Positions 22,894 through 34,356 of a stretch of DNA of 64,000 bases are shown here, piece by piece; position 1 is the first letter of the stretch; each line of letters starts with the position of its first letter. The translations under genes and the position numbers were made by a program. The notes beneath the pieces are model-generated. The model was not told where the DNA came from and made no database searches. It saw only the letters and a list, made by a program, of their open reading frames with translations. Origin of the DNA: Fragum whitleyi (taxonomy: Eukaryota; Mollusca; Bivalvia; Cardiida; Cardiidae); contig OX411545.1 of NCBI GenBank assembly GCA_948146395.1, positions 15,985,526-16,049,525 on the forward strand, read 5' to 3'.

Positions 22894-23141
22894 TATGTGA
22901 GCCTGTGTGTGACATTTCCAACAATTTCACATGTGCACAACACAAAGACTCTGCCAAGCCTGTGCATCAGCACAGTCTGACCAGAGTCTTTGCTTTGCGC
23001 TCTGTAGATAAATAACCTCTCAGGTGTTCTTAAAGAAGTCAACAAATATACCTATTACATTGTTTGGTTGTCTAGGCTAGATTATATATGTCGATCACGC
23101 ACACAAGAAATTGTTGGAAATGTCACACACAGGCTCATATA
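22894..23141. mobile_element. M5 MITE with ~36-bp terminal inverted repeats
   Basis: ATGTGAGCCTGTGTGTGACA...CAACAATTTC at the left is matched inversely by GAAATTGTTGGAAATGTCAC ACACAGGCTCATAT at the right. An internal hairpin surrounds GTGCATCAGCAC. TA-like bases flank both ends. A partial relative is at 47091. Confidence 0.85.
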
Positions 23142-23675
23142 TCAGTTGCACGTAAAAACTTAAACCAAGAATTTTGTAAGTCGGATAAAAAAATGAAATT
23201 CCACTAAAGTCATTACCTATGGAATGAATCTTTATGTAGAGGCTGAAATAATGGTCATAGATTCATATGATAAGTTTCTAAAAAGCTGATATTATAGTCA
23301 TAGAAGCATGTATTAAGTTTCAAAGTAATAGTTTCAGTAGAAACAAATATTTGACACAGTTGCACGTAAAACCTTTATCAGAGCATTACGTCAACGCCCG
23401 AGCGACCCAAATACCCCCCCCCCCCCATTCTACAAATACGAATAGTCAATCTAAAAATATCTCATTTAACCTTATTAGTGATAGTATATTATTTCTACGT
23501 TACAAATCTCACATAAATTGTGCATGAAATTTACAATAACTCTTATGGCAAAGTATCTTTCGTTTTTTGTTTTTAATGATATAAATATTTCCAAGAAGAA
23601 ACACCTGTAGATACAAATGCCATATGATATAATGATTTCAATACTCCTTATGTACAATAGTTTGATGTTAGTAAG

Positions 23676-23922
23676 TATATTAGACTATATTTTGTTAAAA
23701 TATTAGCCAACTTAATCCAACAGTCATGCAGTTCTTCTTCTGTACAAAATGACCACTTTCTACAATGTTTGCCTTTACCGCTATAGCTATGACAGTCTTA
23801 TGTTGCTTAACTGCTTGTGCTCATACTTAGCTTCATTTTGATATATAATATACCTGGACAAACTGTTTTTCTTGGCAAATGAAGTGCCCTAAAAATTGGG
23901 GCTCGAACATTTTACATGAACC
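23676..23922. mobile_element. solo arm of the 15441-16407 element
   Basis: Matches the right arm of that element over about 245 bp, ending TTTTACATGAACC and followed by TTAA at 23923-23926. The inner end stops near the arm/centre junction and there is no second arm. Confidence 0.85.
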
Positions 23923-23959
23923 TTAAAATATTAGACAAATGTATTAAATACACTAGTGG

Positions 23960-24840
23960 AACCATTTACACGTTAAGTTTTGAAAATGATTACAGACACT
24001 TATCTCAACCAACGCTCTAGAATAAAATAATCTACCACAAACAAAGGATTTTGACTCGTCAACGTTCGAAGCTCCTGCAATCTGACGCGCATCAATAGTT
24101 TTTCAACTTCAAGATGACCCCCTTTCGCATGACAGTTTATTGTGTTTTTTTGGTGGTTTTTTTTTCAAATTAAACGGCAATGCATTTTTTTCTTTCTCCT
24201 TTCTTGAGTAATCATTCACAAGTTACAAGAAAGCAAAATTTTTGATAAGTCCAACTTGAAATCTTATCATTATTATATTTTCTTTTACAAAGAGTATGTA
24301 AATGGAAATGAATTAGCACAATATAATGCTGAAAAAAAATATTTTGAACCCGGAAAATATTGACCTTAAATTTGATCTTTTAAGCTTGTATAATAAGAAT
24401 AGTCAGAAGCAGATACGCATTAAAAAATGTTAGCTACATTGCAAATTACCCTTCATAGCTAAAAAAGTCTTTTTCCTTAATAAACCTAAAGTAAAAATCT
24501 AAGGTTTCATTTTCATTTTAATTCGAACGGCACGTGAAAAGATTTAGGAAAAGTATGCGAACTTTCTGAAAAATAAAATTGTAAAATATTACTTTTTTAA
24601 TAAGAATAATACTAGATAAGAAGCAGTCACAAAAAATTATTTGAAAACACATAGACAGAGTAAAAACAGTATAAGAATGTTCTTAATCTACAATGCCCTA
24701 AAATGAGTGAAACTAATACATTAAGATAAATACAAGAGAATAAATTAATTACATATTTATAACAAACATGCACGGCTGATCCAACAGTATATCAGAAAGC
24801 CACAATCATTGTTCAGAGCTCGAGATGAAAGGCCTATTTT
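23960..24840. other. no recognised feature
   Basis: AT-rich DNA with T and A runs. No exon or repeat family member recognised. Confidence 0.5.
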
Positions 24841-24849
24841 TCACTACAA

Positions 24850-25262
24850 TAAGTTACATCGTGAAATTGACATCAATCCCAATCAAAACCATTCTTAATC
24901 AGTCACTCAGCGCTCCATTCATTCAATCAAAACGCTCACTCAAGTCGATCAAAACCGTTCCAAAATCTTTAGAAAACATTTCGAAATCGACCAAGACGAT
25001 CAACATTCCATTCAAAGCGATCCAATTATTCTACGATTTACTTGGCTGGTTAAGTTTTTAAAGTGTCTAATTGGTCCATGAAGACACGCAAATAGAAAAT
25101 TACGTATGTTTTATTAAAAGGGAGGTAATTAATATTGCTAATTTTGTTCATTTTGAACAAAATTAGCCATATTGGTTTACCTCCCTTTAATTTCACTCAA
25201 AACTCGCTCCACACTCTCATTCCAAAATCATTCATCTTGTCAATTTCACAATGTTGGTAACT
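24850..25262 (+). mobile_element. M1 MITE, well preserved copy
   Basis: AAGTTACATCGTGAAATTGA at the left and TGTCAATTTCACAATGTTGG at the right, with hairpin AAAGGGAGGTAATTAATATT / ACCTCCCTTT at about 25118-25190. The 78-codon frame at 24825-25061 is the translation of the repeat. Confidence 0.85.
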
Positions 25263-25632
25263 TTATCTGTCCAATTTATATGTTCAACTATATTTTTTTA
25301 AACTAAAGTTTCAATACGAGGGGTCAGTGCAAATTATTAGAAGTGCCAAAAGTTTCATTGGTACTTACAATACTGCTGCGCTGACCAATCGAGCATTCGC
25401 AAAATACCTTGGTCAGTCAAATATATCGATCCTTTTTTCTTCTAAATTTAAGACTAAAATCGAAGAAGTCTCAAACTACCATTTAAAGTGGGTTAAATTT
25501 GTAATGAATCAACTCAAGTATATTTCCAGCAATCTTTTTTGAAACTTAAAAACTTAAATAAGTCGGCTTAACTAAACTTAGTTGTTCATGTATGTACTCA
25601 TACAACAACCTTGTAGAAAAATCTATACACAT

Positions 25633-26101
25633 GATTCATTATCATTCGGAACATCACTCGGCTATTTCCGTAAAATGCAACATACCTCGGATGTATGTAA
25701 GGCGGGTGGTTATGTAACGAAATCGTGCATTTTGTTAGGCGGAAACAGTGTAAGAAAATAAGCACTGTAGATTTATATCTTTTACAGTAAATAACGGCTG
25801 AAAAATCTTAATTTTTGAGAATGACGAATCATTCTCAAAAATTAAGATTTTTCAGCCGTTATTTAAGAATCAAAAGATTTGTATTATAAGGATACGATGG
25901 TTTCACGTTAGTGACTTAAACGAGTAGCGTTGACGACGTCGAATGTTTTCACTCAAAGTTTAGAGTGCTTATGCCATTTTTTACTGACGTCATCAAGTTT
26001 TTCCAATGTTTTCCCGTATTTTTTTTTTAAAATAGTCCGTCTATGTACATCCGAGGTTGATCGTGAGATTGGCCGAGTGGTGTTCCGAATGGATTCATTA
26101 T
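25633..26101. mobile_element. element with diverged ~60-bp terminal inverted repeats and a central perfect hairpin
   Basis: Outer arms: CATTCGGAACATCACTCGGC near 25652 and, inverted near 26070-26092, CATTCGGAACACCACTCGGC. Both continue inward to CCTCGGATGTA. The left end sequence also occurs at 2045-2087. No coding frame. Confidence 0.7.
25788..25865. repeat. perfect hairpin, 37-bp arms, loop CGAA
   Basis: Arm 25788-25824 (TAAATAACGGCTGAAAAATC...) is the exact complement of 25829-25865. The arms carry no mismatch although the outer arms of the same element have diverged. Confidence 0.97.
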
Positions 26102-26109
26102 GTGTAATG

Positions 26110-27680
26110 CCATGGAATATCATGTCTTATATCTGCATCTCTCGACATTTTTTTTTTTTTTTTACAAATTTATCTTTTTGTGTGTGTGTGCAATGAACAA
26201 GCATCAGTAAATAAACCATACACAATTTTATCTCATCAAAAAGATGTGTTCAGGGATTTGCATTGGCAATTAATATAAATTTAGTTCTCTTCCACTCGTT
26301 ATTTCCAGATTCTTTTTTGCAAACCTATAGCCGAATTCAACTTAGAACAATTGACAACTGTTGCTGCAGATGGAAGTTTCATATGGCCGATGAACGGACG
26401 AGGGTGCTTGAGGACCTTCAGTCATTCATTTCGATTTTCCACTGTCCATAAACATTTTGTTTAATTTCATCTTCTATATCATTTTGTCTTTCAAGAAACG
26501 AAAAATTCTAGTAATGAAGATTCAAAGCAATTGGTCGATTTTCTGCTAAAATATCGTAAATACAGCTTTAAACAAGTTGTAGTTAAGCTGAACACTGATG
26601 ATTTCAAAACCCCGGGAGTCCCCTTGAGATTACATATATTTACAATATACTCACTTCACAACATCAGTGGACGGCCATTTTATATTCAATTATCATCGAA
26701 ATCATAATTACAATTTAAATTCAAGCATCTACAGAACATTTGATGAATTGTCTTTTTACAAACAACTTTAACGAAAATAAAAAAAAAAAATTGTAGACAA
26801 ATAATTCGTTATATTTTTTGGCTATAGAGGCGAGAGCTGACTTGAATCATCTAATAAATCGCAGAGAGGTGCAAGCGTGATCCTTTACCATGTTGGTTTA
26901 AATTTTGACCAAATCGGAAATCCTTGCAGACAATAAATTGCGCGTAATAAGTAGTCTTTGGTCTAATGCAATAGCAATAATCTGATTAAATGTGAAAATT
27001 GCTTTTTTGTTTCTTGATATTTGTATCGAAAACATTTTATAACGAAATTATTGGTTGATCGACTCGGTTTAGCGCCGCTTTTAACCATTTGACAGACATT
27101 TTGCGGCGGTTAACGATAATCATAAATTTACGATTACCATGGCATACTTTCTAAATATTGTTAACCGAAGCGACATTTCTGAGCCATAGGTTTTATAGAA
27201 GCAGTTCAAACGTTATATGTATCAAGGTAAAAGGAAATAGAAATTGTATAGTTTTCAAAACAAACTTATCTAATGACTACCAAAATGAAATGATTAACAC
27301 CATATAACCATATCCTTAAAAAATCGTTGAATTGTAAGAAGTAAGCGTAACATAACAATAAATTAATGTTGATCCCATACTTCAACATTTTGGTTATCAC
27401 ATAGAATATCGGTTCGGTGTACAAGTTTCTCTTGAAGGTAACAGTACATATTTGTACACATACACATAAATGCAATAATAGATTCGTCCCTTTTCCACAA
27501 GATTAGTGACGTCAGAAAACATGAACACACAAATGTTGATACAAATGCCTTTTCCGGAAATATAAATGCAGTCCGTTTATATCTGCATTGCAGCTGTCAT
27601 TCATTTTGACCGAACCAGTCGACCAGCTATATTGATGTATTGTGTGTTAATTTTGACATGGAGGGCGTAGATCAAACCTG
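26110..27680. other. no clear feature; possible SINE tail relic at 27065-27110
   Basis: TTTAGCGCCGCTTTTAACCA at about 27068 resembles the 3' part of the SINE at 59849 (TTTTACGTCGCTTTCAAC). The rest is AT-rich, with a short TG run near 26175. Confidence 0.4.
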
Positions 27681-27687
27681 TCCAGCG

Positions 27688-27803
27688 TCCAGGATGACAA
27701 AATGATGCGAAGTGTTTTCTTATTTTACCGCGCTTTGCACACGTGTGCACGTGCAAAGCTGGGCATAATTTGCAACCAATTCGCACCGATTTTTTCCTTC
27801 CTG
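27688..27803. mobile_element. HP palindromic MITE, copy 2
   Basis: Core GCTTTGCACACGTGTGCACG TGCAAAGC is an almost perfect palindrome, flanked by diverged arms (CAGGATGACAAAATGATGCG and CGCACCGATTTTTTCCTTCC). Confidence 0.75.
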
Positions 27804-27982
27804 AACGCAGGGCTGACATAAATAGTAAAGGTTATAATCTGATTATTTGGTCCCTGTAATGAAAAAAATGATTGTTGGATTTATTTTATCCGTTTATCCA
27901 AAACTTTAATTCAAAAATATTTTTTATTGAAAAAAATAAAGATAACATAGTTTTGCTACTATAACAGCGTATGCTTTATTAA

Positions 27983-28139
27983 GGTAGTGGACCCGTAATA
28001 GTTTTGCAACATCTCATAAGTATTGAACTTTAACAGTGTTAACACAGGTTTCCAAATGATTTTCATTTGGAAACCTCGGTAAACATTGTGAAAGAATATG
28101 TGGTCCGAAATGTTACGGAACTATTACGGGTCCACTACC
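27983..28139. mobile_element. M6 palindromic MITE, copy 1, TTAA-flanked
   Basis: GGTAGTGGACCCGTAATAGT at the left and ACTATTACGGGTCCACTACC at the right, with inner palindrome GGTTTCCAAATGATTTTCAT TTGGAAACC. TTAA occurs directly outside both ends (27979-27982, 28140-28143). Other copies: 45541 and 49605. Confidence 0.88.
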
Positions 28140-28434
28140 TTAAGCAGAGGATACAAAGTTTCGAAGGCTCGAAGTCATTATGTAAATCATCTGCAAAGTT
28201 TAATGTGAGTAGGATTGAATATAGTTTCTATTGTACCGAAGATATCTGCTTCAGAAACACCCTAGATGCGATGAACCGTTACATAACTTCCGCCCGGCCA
28301 TGTCAAAATTAAAGACAATATCAGCAAGAAGAATTTACAGTTTGTTTGTAAAATCGTAATGGCACCATCTGTCGTTCTCTATATATGGCCACAACCTCCA
28401 TAAATAAGCTATCCCTGCGCTCAAGATGTAAACT

Positions 28435-28525
28435 TTTTAAGAATTGGCACCACGCTTTGCACGTTTATGTGCAAAGCGTGGTACCATTTTCAAACGTTTG
28501 GAATTATTTTCACATAATGAACGCG
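28435..28525. mobile_element. HP palindromic MITE, shortened copy
   Basis: ACCACGCTTTGCACGTTTAT GTGCAAAGCGTGGT forms a 14-bp stem, and a right flank ending ATAATGAACGCGG resembles the other HP copies. The left arm is mostly lost. Confidence 0.65.
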
Positions 28526-28924
28526 GGGTATATCACAATATAAGACACTCTGCTACACTGAAGTAGTCTTAAATTCGAATTCTTTTTTATGTTCCGTCAC
28601 TGGGTAATTGTTCAAAAACTTATTTTCGTCTGCTGGTATAGATATGTGGTTACCGTTGCCATATTTATGTTTATCCATATTTCGGGGCTGCTGAAAAAGA
28701 AGGTAAATATGCAAGTGATTAGAAACCAGGATAAATACACAGGCGGGAAAATGTCACAAAATACGCTCGAAAACCTGATGAAAGTTCATGTATAAAAAAA
28801 GAAAGGGAAATAACTTTAGCAATAAGATAGACAGAGTTACGGTTCTCGCCACATAACTACTAAGTTTTAAGTCAATCGGACAATAGGTGACAGTCTTATG
28901 TCCCGAACAAAGGTTGAATTGATT

Positions 28925-28972
28925 GAATGAGATTTTACGCCGCTTTCAACATTATTTCAGTCAAAGCGTGGC
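28925..28972 (-). repeat. SINE 3'-end fragment
   Basis: GAGATTTTACGCCGCTTTCA ACATTATTTCAGTC matches the tail-proximal part of the SINEs at 30996 and 59849, followed by unrelated GC-rich DNA. Confidence 0.6.
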
Positions 28973-29126
28973 CGCACCGGACAAAGAAGTGGACGCTGTC
29001 CGTCCGTCGGACGCCAAGGATGATCACATATGTCCAATCTTTCAGCGAGCGTATAAAACGACTTAACATATGTTACGTCATTTGGAGGGTACAATTTTGT
29101 AACAATATTGTAACCACAGATTAAAT

Positions 29127-29400
29127 AAAGATGCCTCGGTGACCTAGTGATATAGGCGCTCCACCCGGGACCTTGAGGTCCGTGGTTCGAGTCACACCGG
29201 CGACGGGGTGTTTTTATGGGCAAATTATTTAATAGCAAGCTTATGATCACTCAGCTGTAGAATTTTGTGAGCAGTGAGTTAGAAGCACACTTTCTCTCTG
29301 AGGGACGTGAAAACATCTGCATTAAGTGATCCAGAATGACTCTTAAAGCTTGAGCTTTCGTCGCAATCGAACTGAAGTGAATACGTATTAACTACATAAA
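29127..29400 (+). mobile_element. tRNA-derived SINE, second family
   Basis: Head with GTGACCTAGTGATATAGGCG (A-box-like) and GTGGTTCGAGTCAC (B-box-like). The body contains CTCTCTGAGGGACGTGAAAA and AAAGCTTGAGCTTTCGTCGC. The acceptor arms do not pair well. A related head is at 17895 (minus). Confidence 0.65.
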
Positions 29401-29409
29401 GATGTAGTT

Positions 29410-30990
29410 ACATCAATATGGTTGCCTAAATGTAACTTATAACAATATTTTCTTCTTTTTTTATTTTTGCCAAGTACTTAAGAGGTTAAAAAGAAGATCA
29501 CAAGATGTATTTTTGAAACACAGCATATTTTTCAAAAATTTGATCTTGACAGATGGCACTGAAATTGGCAGAACACATTGAACTTAGTCTCAGCTGATGT
29601 CTATTTAAGTCATCTATCATCATTATGTATCTCAACAAAGGGTGAATTGGTTTGAAGTAAACCAGAAATTTAAAAATTTTAGATAATGATTTTTTGCTTA
29701 ACTTTGTCTTGGAATCAGTAAACACGTATCATTGAGATTTTGTATCAGGTCATATTGTATCTTCAAAAGGTTGAAATAATTTGACATGGTCTAGCATCAT
29801 GTACTCGTAGTTAATTTTAAAACAAAAAAGTGTTAAATTTTAGTTACGTTTTGCCAATAATTGTCCTTGACATAGGACATTGACCTGATTAAATGAAGAT
29901 GATCTTGCTTTCGGAAAGCAGTTACATTTCAATAAGATCTATCTTGAAAAAGGCCCAAAGAATTTGACAATTTTAAGTTTTTGGATACACAAACTGACAA
30001 CTGTTAAACAATATACCCAACCATATCAATGCTAGGACAAACGAGAATTTAGGACATATAACTCAATAGCTTAACTTTCATAAACCTGTGTGGACGTTAA
30101 AAAGCTTAGTTAATGGTATGATATATAAGATGTACATGTATATAATTTTAAAAAAAATGTGCTTATTCAAAACCAGCATATCCATTTGTTATACACGAAT
30201 GAGTTTAATGCATTTCCATTTATATATTTACTGATAAACCATTATTCAAATATTAGTCAAGTGATGAAATCACACACATGTGTGTTAAACACATACACCA
30301 ATCACACCGAAGAGTAGCGTTTCTATGAAATATATCAAATATATCGACGGAACAATTCTAATTCTAATACGGTTATAGCAGTCGAAAACATTACATCTAT
30401 ATTTCTAAAAGATAATGCAGGTCAATAAACGATGAAGCCGCTAGGGAAATATTTTAGTAAAAGCTAGCTGGGATCTACTATAATATATGCACATTGATAA
30501 CAAACTCTAGCAATCCGCATTCAAATAAAAGATTTCCTTGAATCGGTCAACATCTGAAACGTAATATTCAGTAACATTTCATAGAGTAAATTCGATCTGA
30601 CAACTTGATTCATTCTATCAAAATCATTGAAAGTTTACCTTACAATACTAATAACATTAAATGATAGTTTGCACAATCTAACACAATCTCAATTCATTGG
30701 CTTGATTGAAGTAGGTGAACAGTAAGAAAATATGTGGATAAATTCATTCCACTTACAGAAGTAAACCCACTCTTATAGATAAGAGAAAACCAACACTCCC
30801 AAAGCTTCCCAACACCTTTTGAACAATACAGTCAAAATCTCTTCATTCGCTCCGTTCTTTTTAGCGCAACCTACGTTAGTCAATAGGCTGCTCGGCTCAT
30901 TCATAGTGATTACAAATATATGTCAAAATGGGACATAAATGTGTACTTGTTTTTAGAGTTCGGGCTATCCCCTTGATAGTATAGTTATTC
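29410..30990. other. no recognised feature
   Basis: AT-rich DNA. A few short open frames with no motif; no repeat family member identified. Confidence 0.45.
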
Positions 30991-30995
30991 CTTTT

Positions 30996-31437
30996 GATTG
31001 ATTGATTGATTGCTTGAAAGGAGTTTTACGCCGCTTTCAACTGTTTTTCAGTTATATCGCGGCGACTGGAGCCAAGCAATGGATTCCTGGTATTTCTCTC
31101 ACCAGTACAACCACCGCATCCTTTCCTAGTCTCCAGGGGCCAGTTTCATCAAAACATTTAGGACATGTTTTTGTCCTACTGATGAATTTCGATCCAGTAA
31201 ACAATCACTTAACATAGGTATTGATAGATTGGTGATACATGAGTTTTGAACCAAATATGTAGTAAGTCATAGGTAAGACAAAAATACGTCTTAAATGTTT
31301 TGATGAAACAGGCCCCAGCTGCAATCTCACATAGGTCTACGATTATTAACCCATTAGTGAGAGACAAATAGTCGGAAAGAATGAGTGCCGCCGTCGGGTC
31401 ACAGGCGTCAAAGCTTTCCTGTGACTTCCATGAAGAC
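30996..31437 (-). mobile_element. SINE copy split by a MITE
   Basis: Parallels the SINE at 59849: the (GATT)n tail at 30996-31012, then TTTTACGCCGCTTTCAAC, ATATCGCGGCGACTGGAGCC and GGATTCCTGGTATTTCTC. It resumes after the insertion with AGCTGCAATCTCACATAGGT and ACCCATTAGTGAGAGACAAA. The tRNA-like head near 31380-31437 is badly decayed. Confidence 0.8.
31137..31315. mobile_element. Harbinger-like MITE inserted in the SINE
   Basis: 179 bp with about 43-bp terminal inverted repeats starting GGGCCAGTTTCATCAAAACA on the left and GGGCCTGTTTCATCAAAACA on the right (read inward). CAG at 31134-31136 is repeated at 31316-31318, a 3-bp target duplication, and removing the insert restores the SINE sequence CTCCAGCTGC. 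A GGGCC start with a 3-bp duplication fits PIF/Harbinger. No transposase. Confidence 0.88.
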
Positions 31438-31605
31438 AAATACCACGACTGTATGAACGATACGGAGTCTATAACAATTACCCGGGTTGTCTCCGGATAC
31501 AACCGAGCCAATGAAAAGTAGTGCAAGAGCGAGTAGAAATGACAGCAAAAATAAGTCTTAACTGGATTAAAAAATCTATTAAAGAAAATAAAAATTCGAT
31601 TGTCT

Positions 31606-31865
31606 GGGCCAAAGGTTATGAAATATTTCTCATTCTCAATTCAAAATTTTCTCAAATATAGATTTTAGATTAAAGCCGTAATTCTGTTTTATTACTTATT
31701 TTAAAACATTACTAATTTCATTGCAGTAACATAAAAGATAATATTAAAAAGTTGTCATGATTAACAACTTATTAATATTATCACTTTTTTGCATACATTT
31801 ATTTAAATATACAATTTAAGAAAATTCTCAGTTGAGCCTGAAAAAAGCTTTATAACCTTGGGCTC
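31606..31865. mobile_element. M2 MITE, copy 2
   Basis: GGGCCAAAGGTTATGAAATA at the left and ATAACCTTGGGCTC at the right, with the shared internal phrases GATTAAAGCCGTAATTCTGT and TTGTCATGATTAACAACTTA. Confidence 0.78.
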
Positions 31866-32299
31866 TGATCCCAAAGTGAGAAAACAAGTGTTATATTTAA
31901 GCTCCCAAATCTACGAATCAGCCAATGATTAGTAGAAGCAGATGTGTGTACTCGATCGTAAATAAGTTCATGTCCCGAATAGAAATCCAGATTTTAAATA
32001 AAGTTCCCCGACAAACAAATCCAATTTTTGTTGTAGAGTTAATCATTATCAGACACGCAAGTTTTAATGACTTGCTGATCTTTCGGGGAAGTTCCTTGTT
32101 TCCATAAAGAATAATATGATTGGCATATTTCATTGTGCCCCGAAGCATTATCATAACTCTTTTCCAAATATGTCTATCAACTAGTAATACAATGTCGTTG
32201 GATATTTTTGTATTTCATTTGATTTGTATATAACACGTTTTTATTTAAGTAGTGATTTTATCATGAAACGCATTTATTTTGTCCCACTTTTGGGTTTTT

Positions 32300-32520
32300 G
32301 TTACTCACATTTTGCTGTAAGAAAAGCATACTCATTAACAGGACCAGCAAAATGCAGCATAAAGAAATTTCAGCTTTGAAAGTGGCAAAGTTCGTAAATT
32401 TACTTATGTGGGTCTGTTACTCACATTTTGCTGTAACAAAACCATACTCATAAACAGGCCGAGCAAGATTCATCATTTAGAAATACAGCTTTGAAAGTGG
32501 CAAAGTTCGTAAATTTACGG
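32300..32520. repeat. ~110-bp direct tandem duplication
   Basis: GTTACTCACATTTTGCTGTA...CAGCTTTGAAAGTGGCAAAG TTCGTAAATTTAC appears twice in a row, near 32300 and 32412, with small differences. It lies just inside the left arm of the surrounding element. Confidence 0.85.
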
Positions 32521-32590
32521 CCACTTTCAATGATGCATTTCTTCTGTGTTACAATTTTGATAATATTTGTAGTATATATTTATGAACAAA

Positions 32591-33346
32591 AGGACCATGA
32601 TGGTCCTAGATCGCTCACCTGAGTCTCTTTGACCCCTGGGACATCACATTAATTAAATAGGCAGATGTCAAAAAAGAGATAATTTCTACATAGGATCAAT
32701 ACCATGGAATATTTTCAGCCAAGAGCAAGAAGGATGTGCCTTTTCACTCTTTGATTCTATGTTAAAAAGGATGCACCCATCATGCTCAGATGAGATAAAA
32801 GGGATGTTCCCGGATGGAGCCCAAATATGACCCAAGGGTCTTGATATGAACATACTTCGTAGGGGCCCACTAGATAATGCCACAAACCCAATATGAAAGC
32901 TGCGTGCCCTCTGGTTTCAGATTTTTAAAGATTTTCACTCTTTCATTATATGTAAAAAGTGCTGCACCCGGGTGGAGCCCAAATATGATCCCAGGGTCTT
33001 GATATGAACTAACTTGGTAGAGCTCCAATAGATGATACCACAAACCAAATATGAAAGCTGTCTGCCTTCTTGTTTCAGAGAAGAAGATTTTTAAAGATTT
33101 TCATATTTTCTTCCTTTTTGTTAAGGGTAAAGGGAAAGTTAAGGGTGGATTTCATTTATTTGAACAACTTTGGTAGAGCTTTACCCAAGAAACATCCCTG
33201 CCAAATTTCATCAAAATTGGTCCACTGGTTAAGGAGGAGAAGATGTTTAAAGAAATTGTGGACGTCGCACGACGCACGACTGACGACGGACATTGTACGA
33301 TCATATTAGTTACCTTGAGCACTTTGTGCTCAGGTGAGCTAATAAA
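32591..33346 (+). mobile_element. pearl-like element, family B
   Basis: Head: hairpin AGGACCATGATGGTCCT followed by AGATCGCTCACCTGAG. The core has irregular monomers with CCCAAATATGA and TATGAACTAACTTGGTAGAG. Tail: GACGTCGCACGACGCACGAC tract, hairpin GAGCACTTTGTGCTC, then AGGTGAGCTAATA. The CTCACCTGAG / CTCAGGTGAG pair is the terminal inverted repeat. Same head-hairpin and tail-hairpin plan as family A. Confidence 0.85.
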
Positions 33347-33776
33347 ATGGAATAAATGATTAATTTTGTTGGTCCTGTGAATGAGTAGGTTTCTCATTTA
33401 GCAAAATGTGAGAAAAGAACGCAAATAAGTGGGACAAAAGTAGTGCTCTTCACGATAAAATCACTACTTAAATACAGTATAAATATTCAAAATGAACGTT
33501 TAAAATTGGGAGCATTAAACACCATCACATTGTCGAAATATCATTACCACTAATTGAATCTAGAGGCATTGACAATGTGAAAAATAAATAACCTTTAAAT
33601 TTTTAGAACCTGACATTAAATATAGTACGGCCAAACAGTCAAGTCAAGTCTTTATTGGCATCTAGTTTTCTTAATGCGCAAATTGATATTTTGTTTCGTT
33701 ATCATTTCATTGTCACAGTCCAGGCTATTGGACATTCAAGCGAAATATGACACACAAATTTTTAAAGCCAAGTCCA

Positions 33777-34021
33777 GGGCCCGAGGTTATGAATCTTTTT
33801 CCATTCTTCATTCAAAATTTTCTCAAATTTCAATTTGCGATTAAAGCCGTAATTCTGTTTTAATACTCAATTTAATGTATAAACATAAAATATAATATTA
33901 ATAAGTTGTTATAAATAACAACTCATTAATATCATTTTTTTTTATTTTGATACATTTGATTAAATTTAAAATTTGAGAAAACTCCGAGTTAAACCTCAGA
34001 AAAGTTTTATAACCTCAAGCC
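33777..34021. mobile_element. M2 MITE, copy 3
   Basis: GGGCCCGAGGTTATGAATCT at the left and TTTTATAACCTCAAGCC at the right. The inner palindrome TTGTTATAAATAACAACTC is intact. Confidence 0.82.
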
Positions 34022-34251
34022 ATGTTACGTTGGATTTTCATTTAGCATGTTCTGTCACAGTTTTGTTATTTATCACCAATGTAAGCCTAGCACTATCGGT
34101 TAATGTAACTAAAGGATAACATACCTAGTTGGAATCAGGTGCTACGACAAAGACATGAACAGTCGGGAGAGTGACGTTAAACTGCTTCAGTCCACACAGA
34201 TATGATATAAGAAAGAAAACTTACTTAAACTGACGTAACATGTTCACTTAC

Positions 34252-34339
34252 GATATGATTTTGTGGCAGAAGGCTGCCATTTACATCAGCATTCCTATCG
34301 TTATCTTTCTGCCGAGCTTCCCGTTCCTCCCGCTTTCGC
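34252..34339 (-). CDS. EGF-family membrane ligand, exon encoding cytoplasmic juxtamembrane segment
   Basis: An 88-nt internal exon on the minus strand. The acceptor is a T-rich tract ending TTATTTCAG at 34340; the donor is ATC|GTAAGTGAAC. Joined to the two bases left by the exon at 42518, it reads 30 codons beginning KRKREEREARQKDNDRN and ending SLLPQNHI, with no stop and phase 0 at the donor. A basic cluster directly after a membrane helix is the usual stop-transfer arrangement of single-pass type I proteins, including neuregulins. Reading past the donor gives a stop after eight codons. I could not find the next exon at lower coordinates; it may be unrecognised or outside the window. Intron to the upstream exon: about 8.2 kb. 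Confidence 0.85.
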
Positions 34340-34356
34340 CTGAAATAAAAAAAACA

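Larger units (their letters stand above)
32242..33474. mobile_element. element with ~110-bp terminal inverted repeats, host of a nested pearl-like B
   Basis: The left arm (TATTTAAGTAGTGATTTTAT...TTGTCCCACTT...CTCACATTTTGC) is mirrored at 33355-33474. After removal of the nested element, under 500 bp remain, so it is MITE-like. A solo right end lies at 9440. Confidence 0.8.

Noticed and set aside
31209..31526. 105-codon minus-strand frame as an exon
   Set aside because: It crosses the Harbinger-like MITE and the SINE body, so it is repeat-derived.
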